This document shows positions 54,134 to 63,800 of a stretch of DNA of 64,000 nucleotides, piece by piece (positions within the stretch are counted from its first letter, which is position 1; the number at the start of each line of letters is the position of its first letter). This stretch comes from JAUILA01 sp050289805 (lineage in GTDB: Bacteria > Bacteroidota > Bacteroidia > Cytophagales > Cyclobacteriaceae), in assembly GCA_050289805.1 (NCBI GenBank), contig JBNKGL010000005.1:62001-126000 (forward strand). The letters are read 5' to 3'. The notes under the pieces are model-generated. The model worked only from the letters and a program-made list of their open reading frames with translations, did no database searches and was not told where the DNA came from. The translations under genes were made by a program, and so were the position numbers.

Positions 54134-55190
54134 TGAAGGACGGGCGTCAAGGCGATACGGAACGTTCAGCCTCTTTACGCTCGTCTCCGTTTATCTTCTG
54201 ATTCTTGTTGGCGGCATTGTGCGCAGTACAGGGTCCGGTATGGGATGTCCCGACTGGCCAAAATGCTTTAATCAATGGGTCCCGCCAACTTCTGAAAGCG
54301 AGCTTCCGGCGAATTACCGCGAAATCTATTCCGACTACCGTCATGAAAAGAATGTCCGTTTTGCCAAATACCTTCGTGCTTTTGGAATGGATCAGACTGC
54401 TGATCAGCTTCTGTCGGACGAGAAAATAAGGGAGGAACGTCCTTTTAATGCCGTTAATACGTGGGTTGAATATATCAACCGACTGTTGGGCGCACTCATT
54501 GGGGTATTCATCATTCTGACGGTCGTATTCTCCATCCGGTATATCAAATCGGATCCTAAAATATTTTACACCGCATTGGCAACGCTCGTCTTGGTTCTTT
54601 TCCAGGGCTGGATTGGTTCCATCGTTGTTTCGACAAATCTGGTTCCGTGGATGGTAACGATTCATATGTTGCTGGCCATCGTAATTGTCGGATTACTGGT
54701 ATACCTTGTATATAGAAGCAGAAAGTCTTTTACAACCCCGTATTTCATTAAAGAAGGTCTGAGGTCTCCGCTGGCATTCTTTCTGGCGGTGGCCATGATA
54801 ATCATGTTTGTTCAGATCATCCTGGGAACACAGGTACGTGAGGAGATTGATATAATTGCTTCGGATATGGGTATAACTGCAAGGGAAAGCTGGATCAGTA
54901 TGCTGGACATGACTTTTGTGGTGCACAGATCCTTTTCCTGGATCATACTTTTTTTGAACGGATACCTTTTTTATCTGTTATGGAGACAGGGCATTCGTGT
55001 GGGCCTTATTGGTGCGATTTGCCTGCTTGTACTGGGTTCATTTATATCCGGAGTGACAATGGCCTATGCGGGGATGCCTGCAGCCGCACAACCGGTGCAT
55101 TTATTACTGGGAACAGGCATTATAGGACTGCAATTTTTATTATTTTTGCACATTCGGGGAAGCGAGCCGATTAAAGAAGAACAGATATGA
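54123..55190 (+). CDS. ctaA: Heme A synthase (COX15/CtaA)
   Basis: A 355-residue eight-helix membrane protein that oxidises heme O to heme A. Motifs include LILVGGIVRSTGSGMGCPDWPKCFNQWVPP with the Cys pair, ENVRFAKY-like region, VNTWVEYINRLLGALIG, TIHMLLA and VVHRSFSW, giving the conserved histidines. The long insert at about 50-95 is typical of Bacteroidota. It is coupled on both sides: 11-base overlap with coxA and four-base overlap with cyoE. Confidence 0.96.
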   Translation: MTNNEGRASRRYGTFSLFTLVSVYLLILVGGIVRSTGSGMGCPDWPKCFNQWVPPTSESELPANYREIYSDYRHEKNVRFAKYLRAFGMDQTADQLLSDEKIREERPFNAVNTWVEYINRLLGALIGVFIILTVVFSIRYIKSDPKIFYTALATLVLVLFQGWIGSIVVSTNLVPWMVTIHMLLAIVIVGLLVYLVYRSRKSFTTPYFIKEGLRSPLAFFLAVAMIIMFVQIILGTQVREEIDIIASDMGITARESWISMLDMTFVVHRSFSWIILFLNGYLFYLLWRQGIRVGLIGAICLLVLGSFISGVTMAYAGMPAAAQPVHLLLGTGIIGLQFLLFLHIRGSEPIKEEQI

Positions 55191-56077
55191 TAACCGATAG
55201 CTATTCATACCGTGACAGGGCAGGGGCCAAAGTGAAGGCATTAGTGGAGCTGATGAAGTTCAGGCTGTCGTTTCTGGTTGCCTTCTCCTGTGGATTCGGC
55301 TATATCCTGGGAAGTCAGGGAGACATCTCCTGGTTTACCCTTCTCATCATATGTTTTGGTGGATTTCTCGTTTCCGGCGCTTCCATTACGATCAATCAAA
55401 TTATAGAGAAAGACCTGGATAAACTGATGGAAAGGACCAAGAACCGTCCGCTGCCAACCCATCGGATTTCTGTACCGGAAGCCATGATCTTTGCGTTTAT
55501 TGTCGCAGCTGCGGGATTGGGCATTTTATTAATGTATACCAATCTGCTCACTACACTGTTGGCATTTCTGTCGATGATCCTGTATAGTTTTGTCTATACG
55601 CCACTTAAGCGAGTAGGACCAATTGCGGTTTTTGTTGGGGCTATTCCGGGAGCGTTGCCTCCGTTATTGGGATGGACGGCAGCAACTGGCAGAATTTCCT
55701 ACGAAGCACTGATCATTTTTGGAATCCAGTTTATCTGGCAATTCCCGCACTTCTGGGCGATTGCCTGGGTTGCCGACGATGATTATAAGAGAGCAGGCTT
55801 TAAGCTGCTACCCTCAGGTGGTAAAAAGGACCTGAATACTGCCATACAAATAATGATTTATACATTGTTCCTGATTCCGCTCGGATTACTTCCGGCTAAA
55901 TTCGGGATCACCGGAATTGATTCTGCCATTGTAGTGACAGTTTGCGGAGTACTTTTCCTGAGCCAGACATTCGCGCTCATGAGAAGCGGAACAAGGAGTT
56001 CAGCGCTCAGGATTATGTTTGGGTCATTCCTGTATCTGCCGATCGTACAAATAGCATATCTGTTGGATAAGGTTTAA
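55187..56077 (+). CDS. cyoE: Heme O synthase (protoheme IX farnesyltransferase)
   Basis: A 296-residue UbiA-family prenyltransferase. The two Asp-rich motifs are present, NQIIEKDLDKLMERTKNRPLP (about 66-86) and WIADDDYK-like WVADDDYKRAGFKLLP (about 197-212), with nine hydrophobic helices. It adds the farnesyl chain to heme B, supplying CtaA and then the oxidase. Its ATG overlaps the ctaA stop (ATGA). Confidence 0.96.
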   Translation: MITDSYSYRDRAGAKVKALVELMKFRLSFLVAFSCGFGYILGSQGDISWFTLLIICFGGFLVSGASITINQIIEKDLDKLMERTKNRPLPTHRISVPEAMIFAFIVAAAGLGILLMYTNLLTTLLAFLSMILYSFVYTPLKRVGPIAVFVGAIPGALPPLLGWTAATGRISYEALIIFGIQFIWQFPHFWAIAWVADDDYKRAGFKLLPSGGKKDLNTAIQIMIYTLFLIPLGLLPAKFGITGIDSAIVVTVCGVLFLSQTFALMRSGTRSSALRIMFGSFLYLPIVQIAYLLDKV

Positions 56078-56090
56078 AAAGAAAGGACAC

Positions 56091-56678
56091 ATGATGACAT
56101 CCAATATTAAACTTGTAGAACAACCGGAAAGGCCAATGGCCATGAATCCGAAGAAGTTCGCGTTATGGCTATTCATCATTACAGTAGTCATGATTTTTGC
56201 TTCCCTCACCAGTGCGTACATTGTTCGCCAGGCGGAAGGAAACTGGCGGATTTTCGAATTGCCGATTGAATTATATTATACCACGGCCATTATTATTTTG
56301 AGCAGTGTAACCATGCAGTGGGCCTACATGGCAGCAAAAAGGGATGTGCTGCCTCAGGTTAAACTGGCGATTTCCATTACTACCATTCTGGGAATAATGT
56401 TCCTGATTGGCCAATTCTACACCTGGGGTGTATTGGTTGATATGAAAGTGAACTTCACCGGGGGGAACCCTTCTGAGTCATTTTTGTATGTTTTAATGGG
56501 TGTTCATGCATTGCACCTCGTTAGTGGTGTTATTTTTCTGATAATTGTATTAATTTCGACCTTTAGATATAAAGTTCACTCCAAGAATCTGAATCAGATT
56601 CAGATGTGTAATACATACTGGCATTTTCTGGATATCTTGTGGGTATATTTATTTTTGTTTTTATTGTTGAATAATTAG
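56091..56678 (+). CDS. Cytochrome c oxidase subunit III-family protein (first copy)
   Basis: A 195-residue COX III-like protein with five helices: KKFALWLFIITVVMIFASLTSAYIV, YTTAIIILSSVTMQWAYMA, ISITTILGIMFLIGQF, VLMGVHALHLVSGVIFLI, and YWHFLDILWVYLFLFLLL. The HxxH..G and YWHFLDxLWVYLF motifs are those of the family. It is shorter than the second copy. Two consecutive ATGs (56091, 56094) are possible starts. Two adjacent COX III-type genes are usual in Bacteroidota operons. Confidence 0.93.
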   Translation: MMTSNIKLVEQPERPMAMNPKKFALWLFIITVVMIFASLTSAYIVRQAEGNWRIFELPIELYYTTAIIILSSVTMQWAYMAAKRDVLPQVKLAISITTILGIMFLIGQFYTWGVLVDMKVNFTGGNPSESFLYVLMGVHALHLVSGVIFLIIVLISTFRYKVHSKNLNQIQMCNTYWHFLDILWVYLFLFLLLNN

Positions 56679-56697
56679 TCATATTTAAACGATTTCT

Positions 56698-57417
56698 ATG
56701 TCTTCTACTGCTGAAACGTTACAGCCTCAGACCAGCCGCGGATTGTGGGATGGCGGACAGTCGCCTCTGAAAGCAAGCTATGGAAAGCTGATGATGTGGT
56801 TTTTCCTCCTGTCGGATGCTTTTACATTCTCTGCCCTTCTAATTACTTACGGATTGATACGCTCTGCGCATCCAGCCTATGAAGGTGCTGCGGCCGATTT
56901 TATGTTCTCACAGACATACTGGCCGATACCTGAAAAGGTATTTGAAGCCGTACCTTTCCTGGGTGCCGGATATCCGCTCGTGTTTGTTGGTATCATGACT
57001 TTTATTCTCATCATGAGTAGTGTAACCATGGTACTGGCTGTGGAAGCTGGTCATCGGATGGATCGTAAAGATGTTGAGAAGTGGATGTTATGGACGATCA
57101 TCGGAGGAGCTACTTTCCTCAGCTGCCAGGCATGGGAATGGTATCACTTCATTCATGGAACTGGTGGCGGAGGCGCAGGATTGTCATGGAATGAATACGG
57201 ACCACCTGATTTTGCCGCCTTCTTTTTCTTTATAACCGGTTTTCATGGAACACACGTTTTCAGTGGGGTCGTATTGAATTTTATCGTTTATTATAATACC
57301 ATCACCGGTGTTTATGACCGTCGGGGACATTATGAAATGGTAGAGAAAGTTGGTCTTTACTGGCACTTTGTAGACCTGGTATGGGTATTTGTATTTACCT
57401 TCTTCTACCTTGTTTAG
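56698..57417 (+). CDS. Cytochrome c oxidase subunit III-family protein (second copy)
   Basis: A 239-residue COX III-like protein. It has seven-helix-like hydrophobicity, with KLMMWFFLLSDAFTFSALLITYGLI, IMTFILIMSSVTMVLAVEAGHR, GGATFLSCQAWEWYHFI, FFFITGFHGTHVFSGVVLNFIVYYN and LYWHFVDLVWVFVFTFFYLV. It is longer and better conserved than the preceding paralogue, so it is probably the structural subunit. It sits 19 bases after the first copy. Confidence 0.94.
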   Translation: MSSTAETLQPQTSRGLWDGGQSPLKASYGKLMMWFFLLSDAFTFSALLITYGLIRSAHPAYEGAAADFMFSQTYWPIPEKVFEAVPFLGAGYPLVFVGIMTFILIMSSVTMVLAVEAGHRMDRKDVEKWMLWTIIGGATFLSCQAWEWYHFIHGTGGGGAGLSWNEYGPPDFAAFFFFITGFHGTHVFSGVVLNFIVYYNTITGVYDRRGHYEMVEKVGLYWHFVDLVWVFVFTFFYLV

Positions 57418-57442
57418 ATATTAACCTGAATAGAAAATAACA

Positions 57443-57775
57443 ATGAGTACTGACGAAACTACACATATTAACGTTCAGCCCGTAGATAAAGCGAAAGTTC
57501 GCACCATTTGGCGAACAGCCGGAATACTGGCAATTATTACAGCACTGGAATTCCTTATCGCCTTTACTGTTCCTTTAGAAATGGAAACGCTGAGGGTCGC
57601 TATTTTCGTAGCAATGACCATTGTGAAGGCGTTCTATATCGTTGGGGAATTCATGCACCTGAAATATGAGGTAAAGGTCCTCATCTGGTCAATTCTTATA
57701 CCAATGATATTTGTGGTCTGGCTTCTGATCGCACTTATATATGAGGGTGATTCCATTTACCAGGTTCGTTTTTAA
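57443..57775 (+). CDS. Cytochrome c oxidase subunit IV-family protein
   Basis: A 110-residue protein with three hydrophobic helices (IWRTAGILAIITALEFLIAFTV, VAIFVAMTIVKAFYIVGEFMHL, ILIPMIFVVWLLIALIYEG). The VKAFYIVGEFMHLKYE motif is typical of the prokaryotic COX IV (CyoD/CtaF-like) family. It is the last structural oxidase gene; an intrinsic terminator follows 22 bases later. Confidence 0.93.
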   Translation: MSTDETTHINVQPVDKAKVRTIWRTAGILAIITALEFLIAFTVPLEMETLRVAIFVAMTIVKAFYIVGEFMHLKYEVKVLIWSILIPMIFVVWLLIALIYEGDSIYQVRF

Positions 57776-57797
57776 TTGTAATTGATATATAAAATAT

Positions 57798-57830
57798 AAA
57801 AGGCTGGGGTGCGAACTTTAGCCTTTTTTT
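57798..57830 (+). terminator. Intrinsic terminator after the oxidase genes
   Basis: AAAAGGCT (57798-57805) pairs with AGCCTTTT (57820-57827) across a 14-base loop and runs straight into T7 (57824-57830). The next gene's TTG start is only four bases after the T run, so the terminator occupies that gene's whole ribosome-binding region. Confidence 0.82.
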
Positions 57831-57834
57831 CATT

Positions 57835-58377
57835 TTGAACAGATTCACCAAATTCCTCTTCCTGCTTTTCATACTGGTGCTCCCGGTAATGATCTTCCTG
57901 TTCCTGAAAGGTGCTGGAAAAAATGAGTTTGCCATCCCGGTTTATTATGAGAACGGGATCCCGGAAGATCAGCGGTTTGACTGTTCTTTCGGTAACGGCC
58001 AGTATAGCATTCAATGGCCCGACTCGCTGGGAATTTCTTCACCGGTACTGGTGTATTTTTCGGCAGATGATCCGGCAATCCCTTTACGTGAAAAGGAAAA
58101 TATTTTTAGAAGAATCCGTTTAAATTCAGAAACAGACCTTGACATCCTGGTGTTCTATGAAGGAGAAAGCAAAGTGCCGGCTGACGGCCTGAAACAGTGG
58201 CAGTTGGAGCCAGGTGAATTTCGTAAAAAGCTTCATTGCTGGCTGGCATCGGATACAGTGAACCAGTTCTCACTTGTGGACGATCAGGGACGTATCCGCG
58301 GCTATTATTATAACTCACTGAAAGAACAGGATCGTCTCCTGGTAGAACTGAAGATATTATTTGAAGAAGAACGATGA
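57835..58377 (+). CDS. SCO-like thioredoxin-fold membrane protein lacking copper ligands
   Basis: A 180-residue protein with one N-terminal helix (FLFLLFILVLPVMIFLFL). Its end, NQFSLVDDQGRIRGYYYNSLKEQDRLLVELKIL, closely resembles the C-terminus of SCO1/SenC copper chaperones. The CxxxC pair is absent (VYFSADDPAIPL at that position) and the late ligand His is replaced in VNQFSLVD, so copper delivery by the usual mechanism is not possible. The start is TTG: no ATG or GTG lies between it and the upstream in-frame stop. It overlaps the DUF420 gene by four bases. Confidence 0.8.
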   Translation: MNRFTKFLFLLFILVLPVMIFLFLKGAGKNEFAIPVYYENGIPEDQRFDCSFGNGQYSIQWPDSLGISSPVLVYFSADDPAIPLREKENIFRRIRLNSETDLDILVFYEGESKVPADGLKQWQLEPGEFRKKLHCWLASDTVNQFSLVDDQGRIRGYYYNSLKEQDRLLVELKILFEEER

Positions 58378-58904
58378 CAATTTTAAGCCCGGCTCAGGAA
58401 AAGAAATATAAACGGATCATAATTTTATTATCCATAGTGATACCGCTTGCAGTAGCCCTATTATTCAAGGTTCAGATCAAGGGCATTGATCTTGGGTTTT
58501 TACCGACTGTATACGCCACGATCAATGCTATTACCGCCGGCCTTTTGGTAGGTGCTCTCGCCGCCATTAAAAATGGAAAAACAGAAACACATAAAAGGCT
58601 GATGACAATGAGCCTGGTTCTTTCGGCTATGTTTCTTGTTCTCTATGTACTGTATCATATGACCAGTGAATCCACTCCCTACGGAGGTGAGGGATCATTG
58701 CGCTATGTTTATTATTTCATATTGATCACACATATTATACTTTCCATCGCTGTGGTGCCACTGGTGCTGTTTACTTATTTGAGGGCGCTTCTTGGCCAGT
58801 TTGACAGGCACAAGAAACTGGCAAAAATTACTTTCCCGGTTTGGCTTTATGTAGCGGTGACGGGTGTGATTGTTTATTTTATGATCTCTCCATATTATAG
58901 CTGA
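58374..58904 (+). CDS. DUF420 membrane protein (CtaM-like)
   Basis: A 176-residue membrane protein with five helices (IIILLSIVIPLAVALLF, FLPTVYATINAITAGLLVGALAAI, LVLSAMFLVLYVLYHM, YYFILITHIILSIAVVPLVLFTYL, FPVWLYVAVTGVIVYFMI). The K..HKR.M motif (ETHKRLMTMS) and the Y.....THI..S.. helix are DUF420 hallmarks. Members in Bacillus and Staphylococcus (CtaM) help assemble aa3 oxidase, which fits the context. It overlaps the SCO-like gene by ATGA. Confidence 0.93.
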   Translation: MTILSPAQEKKYKRIIILLSIVIPLAVALLFKVQIKGIDLGFLPTVYATINAITAGLLVGALAAIKNGKTETHKRLMTMSLVLSAMFLVLYVLYHMTSESTPYGGEGSLRYVYYFILITHIILSIAVVPLVLFTYLRALLGQFDRHKKLAKITFPVWLYVAVTGVIVYFMISPYYS

Positions 58905-58959
58905 ACCAAAGAACCAATTTAAAATACCTGATGTTGAACAGATGAGAATTAATAATGGA

Positions 58960-59217
58960 ATGAAACGCACAATACTTCTTCTCGTTTCTTTGTTCTTCAT
59001 GACTAATGAAGCCATGAGCCAGTGTGCCATGTGCAGGGCTACCATAGAAAATAATGTGGCGAACGGGGAAATAGGAATTGGTGCAGGATTGAATTTCGGG
59101 ATTCTCTACTTATTTGTTATGCCCTACCTGGCCGTGATGGTGGTCGGTTATCTTTGGTATAAAAACAGTAAAGCAAATGCCAGAAAACAGCAAGGGCGCC
59201 GCTATCCTGTCCGGTAA
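58960..59217 (+). CDS. Small CAMCRA-motif membrane protein
   Basis: An 85-residue protein (91 from an alternative ATG at 58942). A signal-like segment (MKRTILLLVSLFFMTNEAMS) precedes QCAMCRATIENNVANGE, then one transmembrane helix (NFGILYLFVMPYLAVMVVGYLWY) and a basic tail. The CxxC and following motif recur in small Bacteroidota proteins near oxidase genes (recalled). Its placement between DUF420 and DUF983 suggests oxidase maturation, possibly copper or thiol handling, which is inference. It overlaps DUF983 by 41 bases. Confidence 0.8.
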   Translation: MKRTILLLVSLFFMTNEAMSQCAMCRATIENNVANGEIGIGAGLNFGILYLFVMPYLAVMVVGYLWYKNSKANARKQQGRRYPVR

Positions 59218-59563
59218 ATGTCCGCGATGTCGCGAAGGAGATATGTTTAAATATCCTCCAACGAACATTCTCAAATCAATGGAAATGAACGAGAATTGTC
59301 CGGTTTGCGACTTGCGTTTTGAGGTTGAGCCGGGCTTTTTCTTTGGAGCGATGTATATTTCCTATGCTTTCTCAGTTGCGCTGTTCACAACAATTGCGGT
59401 TGCATTATCAGTGTTGGGCGATTATTCTATCTATGTTTACGCAGTTTCTATTGTTCTGGCAGTGATTGTGCTTTTTCCCATTATGTTCAGATATTCCCGC
59501 ATTTTATTTCTCCATCTTTTCGGCGGCATTAAGTACCAGCCCGGGAAATACAACCGCTCCTGA
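59177..59563 (+). CDS. DUF983 zinc-ribbon membrane protein
   Basis: A 128-residue protein with a treble-clef/zinc-ribbon start (GKCPRCREGDMFK, then NCPVCDLRFEVEPGFFFGAMYISYAFS), the DUF983 signature, and two transmembrane helices (about 62-82 and 88-108). DUF983 genes are often near cytochrome oxidase genes. The start lies inside the preceding gene in another frame, as expected for tight co-expression. Confidence 0.93.
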   Translation: MPENSKGAAILSGKCPRCREGDMFKYPPTNILKSMEMNENCPVCDLRFEVEPGFFFGAMYISYAFSVALFTTIAVALSVLGDYSIYVYAVSIVLAVIVLFPIMFRYSRILFLHLFGGIKYQPGKYNRS

Positions 59564-59604
59564 TCACTTCAAAAACTGTATTTTTCTTGTAACTTATCGT
59601 TCCT

Positions 59605-60738
59605 ATGAAAAATACATACTTACCTTTTATTTTATTGCTACTGTCCTGCCAGTTGCTGTATTCACAAAGTGACAGACCCAGGGATTTAGGTATTAAGATC
59701 GGTATATTCAAACCCGGGAAATTCAATGCTATTACAGATGTGCCTGGGGTAACGGTCGGCCATAAAACCATTATTCGTGGTGATCAGGTTCGTACGGGTG
59801 TAACGGCGATCATTCCACATCAGGGGAATATTTTTCAGCAAAAGGTTCCTGCGGCTATCTTTATTGGCAACGGATTTGGGAAACTGGCTGGTTATACGCA
59901 GGTTCATGAACTTGGTAATATTGAAACCCCGGTAATCCTTACCAATACGCTGAGTGTACCCACGGCTTCAAATGCACTCATTTCATACACGTTAAAACAA
60001 GATGAAAACAGCAATGTGCAGTCTGTAAATTCAGTGGTTGGAGAAACGAACGATGGATATCTCAATGACATTCGCGGCCGGCATGTATCTGAAAGTGATG
60101 TCTTCGAAGCGCTGGAAGCAGCGGCGTCTGGTCCCGTAAAGGAGGGAAATGTTGGTGCCGGAACAGGTACAATCTGCTTTGGATTTAAAGGTGGAATAGG
60201 TACTTCTTCCCGTCTTATCCCTGAATCACTTGGCGGTTATACGGTAGGTGTGCTGGTACAAACCAACTTTGGAGGTGTATTAACCATTAATGGTGTTCCT
60301 GTAGGAAAGGAATTGGGCAGGTATCCCTATCGTAATCAGATAGAAGAAAGCGCGGATGGTTCCTGCATGATGGTGGTGATTACCGATGCGCCTCTGTCTG
60401 ACCGAAACCTTGAACGGCTGGCCGAACGTGCCATGCTCGGGCTTGGCAGGACGGGTGGGGTTGCCTCCAATGGAAGTGGTGATTATGTAATTGCCATTTC
60501 AACAGCGGAACAGAACAGGATTCCCTACACATCTGACACACCTATTCTCAAAAAGGATGACCTTGGCAATGATCATATGACATCCCTTTTTGTCGCCACA
60601 ATAGAGGCAACCGAAGAAGCCATCATCAATTCCTTATTTGCCGCAGAATCCATGACAGGCAGGGAGGGTCATACCATAGAGTCTATTCCGAAAGATAAAA
60701 TCCTGGAGATTATTAAATCTTATAATGGGTTGAGATGA
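59605..60738 (+). CDS. P1-family (DmpA-like) peptidase, secreted
   Basis: A 377-residue protein with a signal peptide (FILLLLSCQLLYS) and the DmpA/OAT fold: PGKFNAITDVPGVTVGHKTI, GNGFGKLAGYTQVHELGNIETPVILTNTLSVP, VVGETNDGYLND and GNVGAGTGTICFGFKGGIGTSSR. Autocleavage before the Ser in GGIGTSSR would generate the catalytic N-terminal nucleophile. Members are D-stereospecific or beta-amino-acid aminopeptidases; here the substrate is unknown. It is a free-standing gene, downstream of the respiratory block. Confidence 0.94.
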   Translation: MKNTYLPFILLLLSCQLLYSQSDRPRDLGIKIGIFKPGKFNAITDVPGVTVGHKTIIRGDQVRTGVTAIIPHQGNIFQQKVPAAIFIGNGFGKLAGYTQVHELGNIETPVILTNTLSVPTASNALISYTLKQDENSNVQSVNSVVGETNDGYLNDIRGRHVSESDVFEALEAAASGPVKEGNVGAGTGTICFGFKGGIGTSSRLIPESLGGYTVGVLVQTNFGGVLTINGVPVGKELGRYPYRNQIEESADGSCMMVVITDAPLSDRNLERLAERAMLGLGRTGGVASNGSGDYVIAISTAEQNRIPYTSDTPILKKDDLGNDHMTSLFVATIEATEEAIINSLFAAESMTGREGHTIESIPKDKILEIIKSYNGLR

Positions 60739-60826
60739 TCAGGATTGATGGAAGGCATAGAATTTGCTGCTGAATGAATCATTTAAGCTAAATACTGTAT
60801 CTTTAATTTCGGCGTATAAGTGGATC

Positions 60827-63800
60827 GTGGTGACAAATTATTCCCGTAAAAGTCAAATCTCCTGGTTAATGGCAGCTGTTGCCCTGATAGCTGCATCACT
60901 TATCTTTTATCTGTTCCGGAGCTCACCCATTGATTATGTTCCTTTTCTGCAGGACAGGATCACAAGTGAACTCGAGGAGATGAATGATGAGGCTGAGTAT
61001 TTAACTGGTTTTGTCACAGATGCGCAGGTTTATTTCGACCAGGTGCCGCTTGATACGGAATACCCGCATTATGTATTTAAAAATGGCGTACTGGTATACT
61101 GGACAGACTATCGATATGTTCCTGATTATGATGCCCTCGAAGGTATTGATAGCCTGGGGTTTCTTAAAACGATCCGGCACGATATGCTCGTTATCCATCG
61201 AAGTTATGGTGATAAGCTGGAAATGTATTCTATCCTTCCGTTGGCAGACCGCTACAAGATCGATAATAATTATGTCCATTCGGGGATTAATGTGGATCTG
61301 TTCGGAACGGAAGAAGTTGCAATTTCAGAAGAAGGAGAGAAGGTATGCATTGAGGGAGACTGCCTTTTCGCGATAGTTCTTCAGGAACCATTGTACCGGG
61401 AAAATCTGGCAATAACATCCCTGATATTATTCTGGCTTGCATTACTGTTTTTTACACTGGGTGTCGTTTCTGCTTCATGGAGAATGGGAAAGGCAGGAGC
61501 GGTTTTCAGGGGATTGGCCTTGTTGCTTATTGGATTTGTAGCCATCCGTTTCCTTATGTTAATGCTGGGATTTCCCGGGATCATTTATGAGACAGAATTA
61601 TTCGATTCCAAAAACTTTGCATCGTCTGCGATCAATCCGTCACTTGGTGATCTGTTTATAAACCTTCTGCTTACAATTCTGGTCCTTTCTTACGTTTTCA
61701 GGTTTTTATCAGGAATAAAAAATACCAACCGTCTTACGTCAGTTAATCCCCGGATGAAAATGCTTTTGGCAATATTCCTTTGCGGAATGTTTGCGGTTGC
61801 ATTTCATTACCAGTATCTGTTTTTACAAACGCTTTACAATAATTCGCAGCTTAGTTTCGATATAAATCATTCAATACAGTTCGATACGTTGCGAATTGTG
61901 GGGTTCGGTGTGGTAATCCTGAATGCAATTATTTCGTTCATCGCATTTCACATTTTAATATCATTATTAAATGTTCTCCTGGCCGGCAGGTCTGTCTATG
62001 TGCCGCTTTTTTTAGGAATGGGGCTATTTGCGGCGGTCAACATAGTTATCGGACAGCCATTCATTGTACCATTGGTGGTAGCCCTGATCTATGCGGTTGT
62101 TTTATGGGTGACAGGCTTATACAGGGAACTATACAAGGTACAGTACCGTACTTTTTTATACCTCTTTGCCGGAATTGTAGCAACATCAGTACTTGTAACA
62201 TTTACGGTTCATTCCTTTGAACAAAAGCGGGAAATAGACAGGAAACTCAGGTTTGCAAACCAATTTCTGATTGAAAATGATAACCTGGCAGAGTTTTTAC
62301 TGGATGAGGCCATTAAGAATATATCGGAGGATGTCTTTATCCAGAGCAGGCTTTCAAGTCCTTTCATGTCAAAGGATATTGTGCGCTCCAAGATCAGGCA
62401 GGTGTACCTGAGCAACTATTTCGATAAATATGATGTGAACATCCATCTTTACAATCCGAATTTTGAACCTTATGATATCCCGGCAGAAATAACTCCGCAG
62501 GAAATAAATTCCTGGAGGAGCGGGGAGTATACTACCAATTATGAAAATATCTATTTTATCAACCGCCTGGCAGGACAGGCATCAAAACGCTATATAACCC
62601 TGATTGAAATTGAGCGCAGGGGGCTTACCGTTGGGTATATACTCATTGATATGTCGTTGAAACGGATCATCCCCGACAACGTTTATCCGGAGTTGCTTGT
62701 TGATAACCGTTTTCTGCTTCCTTACCAGAATGCTGAATACAGCTATGCTGTAATGGAGAACCAGCGAATTACGTATTATGCAGGAGAGTTCAATTATCAG
62801 AAGTATTTTGACCCGTCCATTCTGGACAGGGAAGATCTGTATACAACAGGAATTGAACGCGCCGGGTATGAACATCTCGGGATCAGTTCACGACAAGGCA
62901 AAACAGTGGTCATAAGTTCCAAGGAACACCCCCAGGTTCACCTCGTTTCAAATTTCTCGTTCTTCTTCCTGTTACTGGTTTCTATCGTGCTCGTGTTCTC
63001 AGCTATTTATGCGCTTTACTATGCCTACAGGAATATCGATCTGACCTATTCGGCTAAAATCCAGTTATACCTGAATGTTTCATTTTTCCTTCCGCTGATA
63101 GCAGTTAGCCTCACCACACTGAGTGTAATCAACTCCTCATTCAGGGAGGACCAGCAGGAAGAATATTATCGCAAGGCTGAAAATATCAGTATGGATATTT
63201 CAGATGATGTGGAAAGGTATTTATCAGATCTGACCTCTGATCTGGAAGAATTGCCGAATCAACTGAATTTTATTGGAAATGTAACCGGGCTGGATATAAA
63301 TCTGTTCAGTACGAGAGGAAAACTTTTAGGAACGAGTCAGCCACGAATTTATGAAAATGAATTACTCTCTTCCTATATCAATCCGCATGCGCTCGCAGAA
63401 ATACGGGATGGCGGGGAGACCTTCCATATTGCGGAAGAATCGGTCGGGAGCCTGGTTTACAATAATACCTTTTTTGGTGTCCGTTCCTTCGAAACGGGCA
63501 GGCTGATTGGCATATTGAGTATTCCATTTTTTCAATCTGCGAATGAGCTGGAACAGAATCAGATTGAGGTCCTGACGAACGTGATGAATATTTTCACGGT
63601 AATATTCATCGTTTTTATGATTTTATCGAGTCTTGCTTCGGAATGGCTCACATTTCCCCTGCGATTCATTACGCAAAAGCTCAAGAAGACTACCCTTACC
63701 GGGTTTAATGAGCCATTATCATGGAACACGGATGATGAGATCGGTTTGATGGTGAGTGAATACAACAGGATGCTGGATAACCTTGAAGAAAGTAAAAAGG

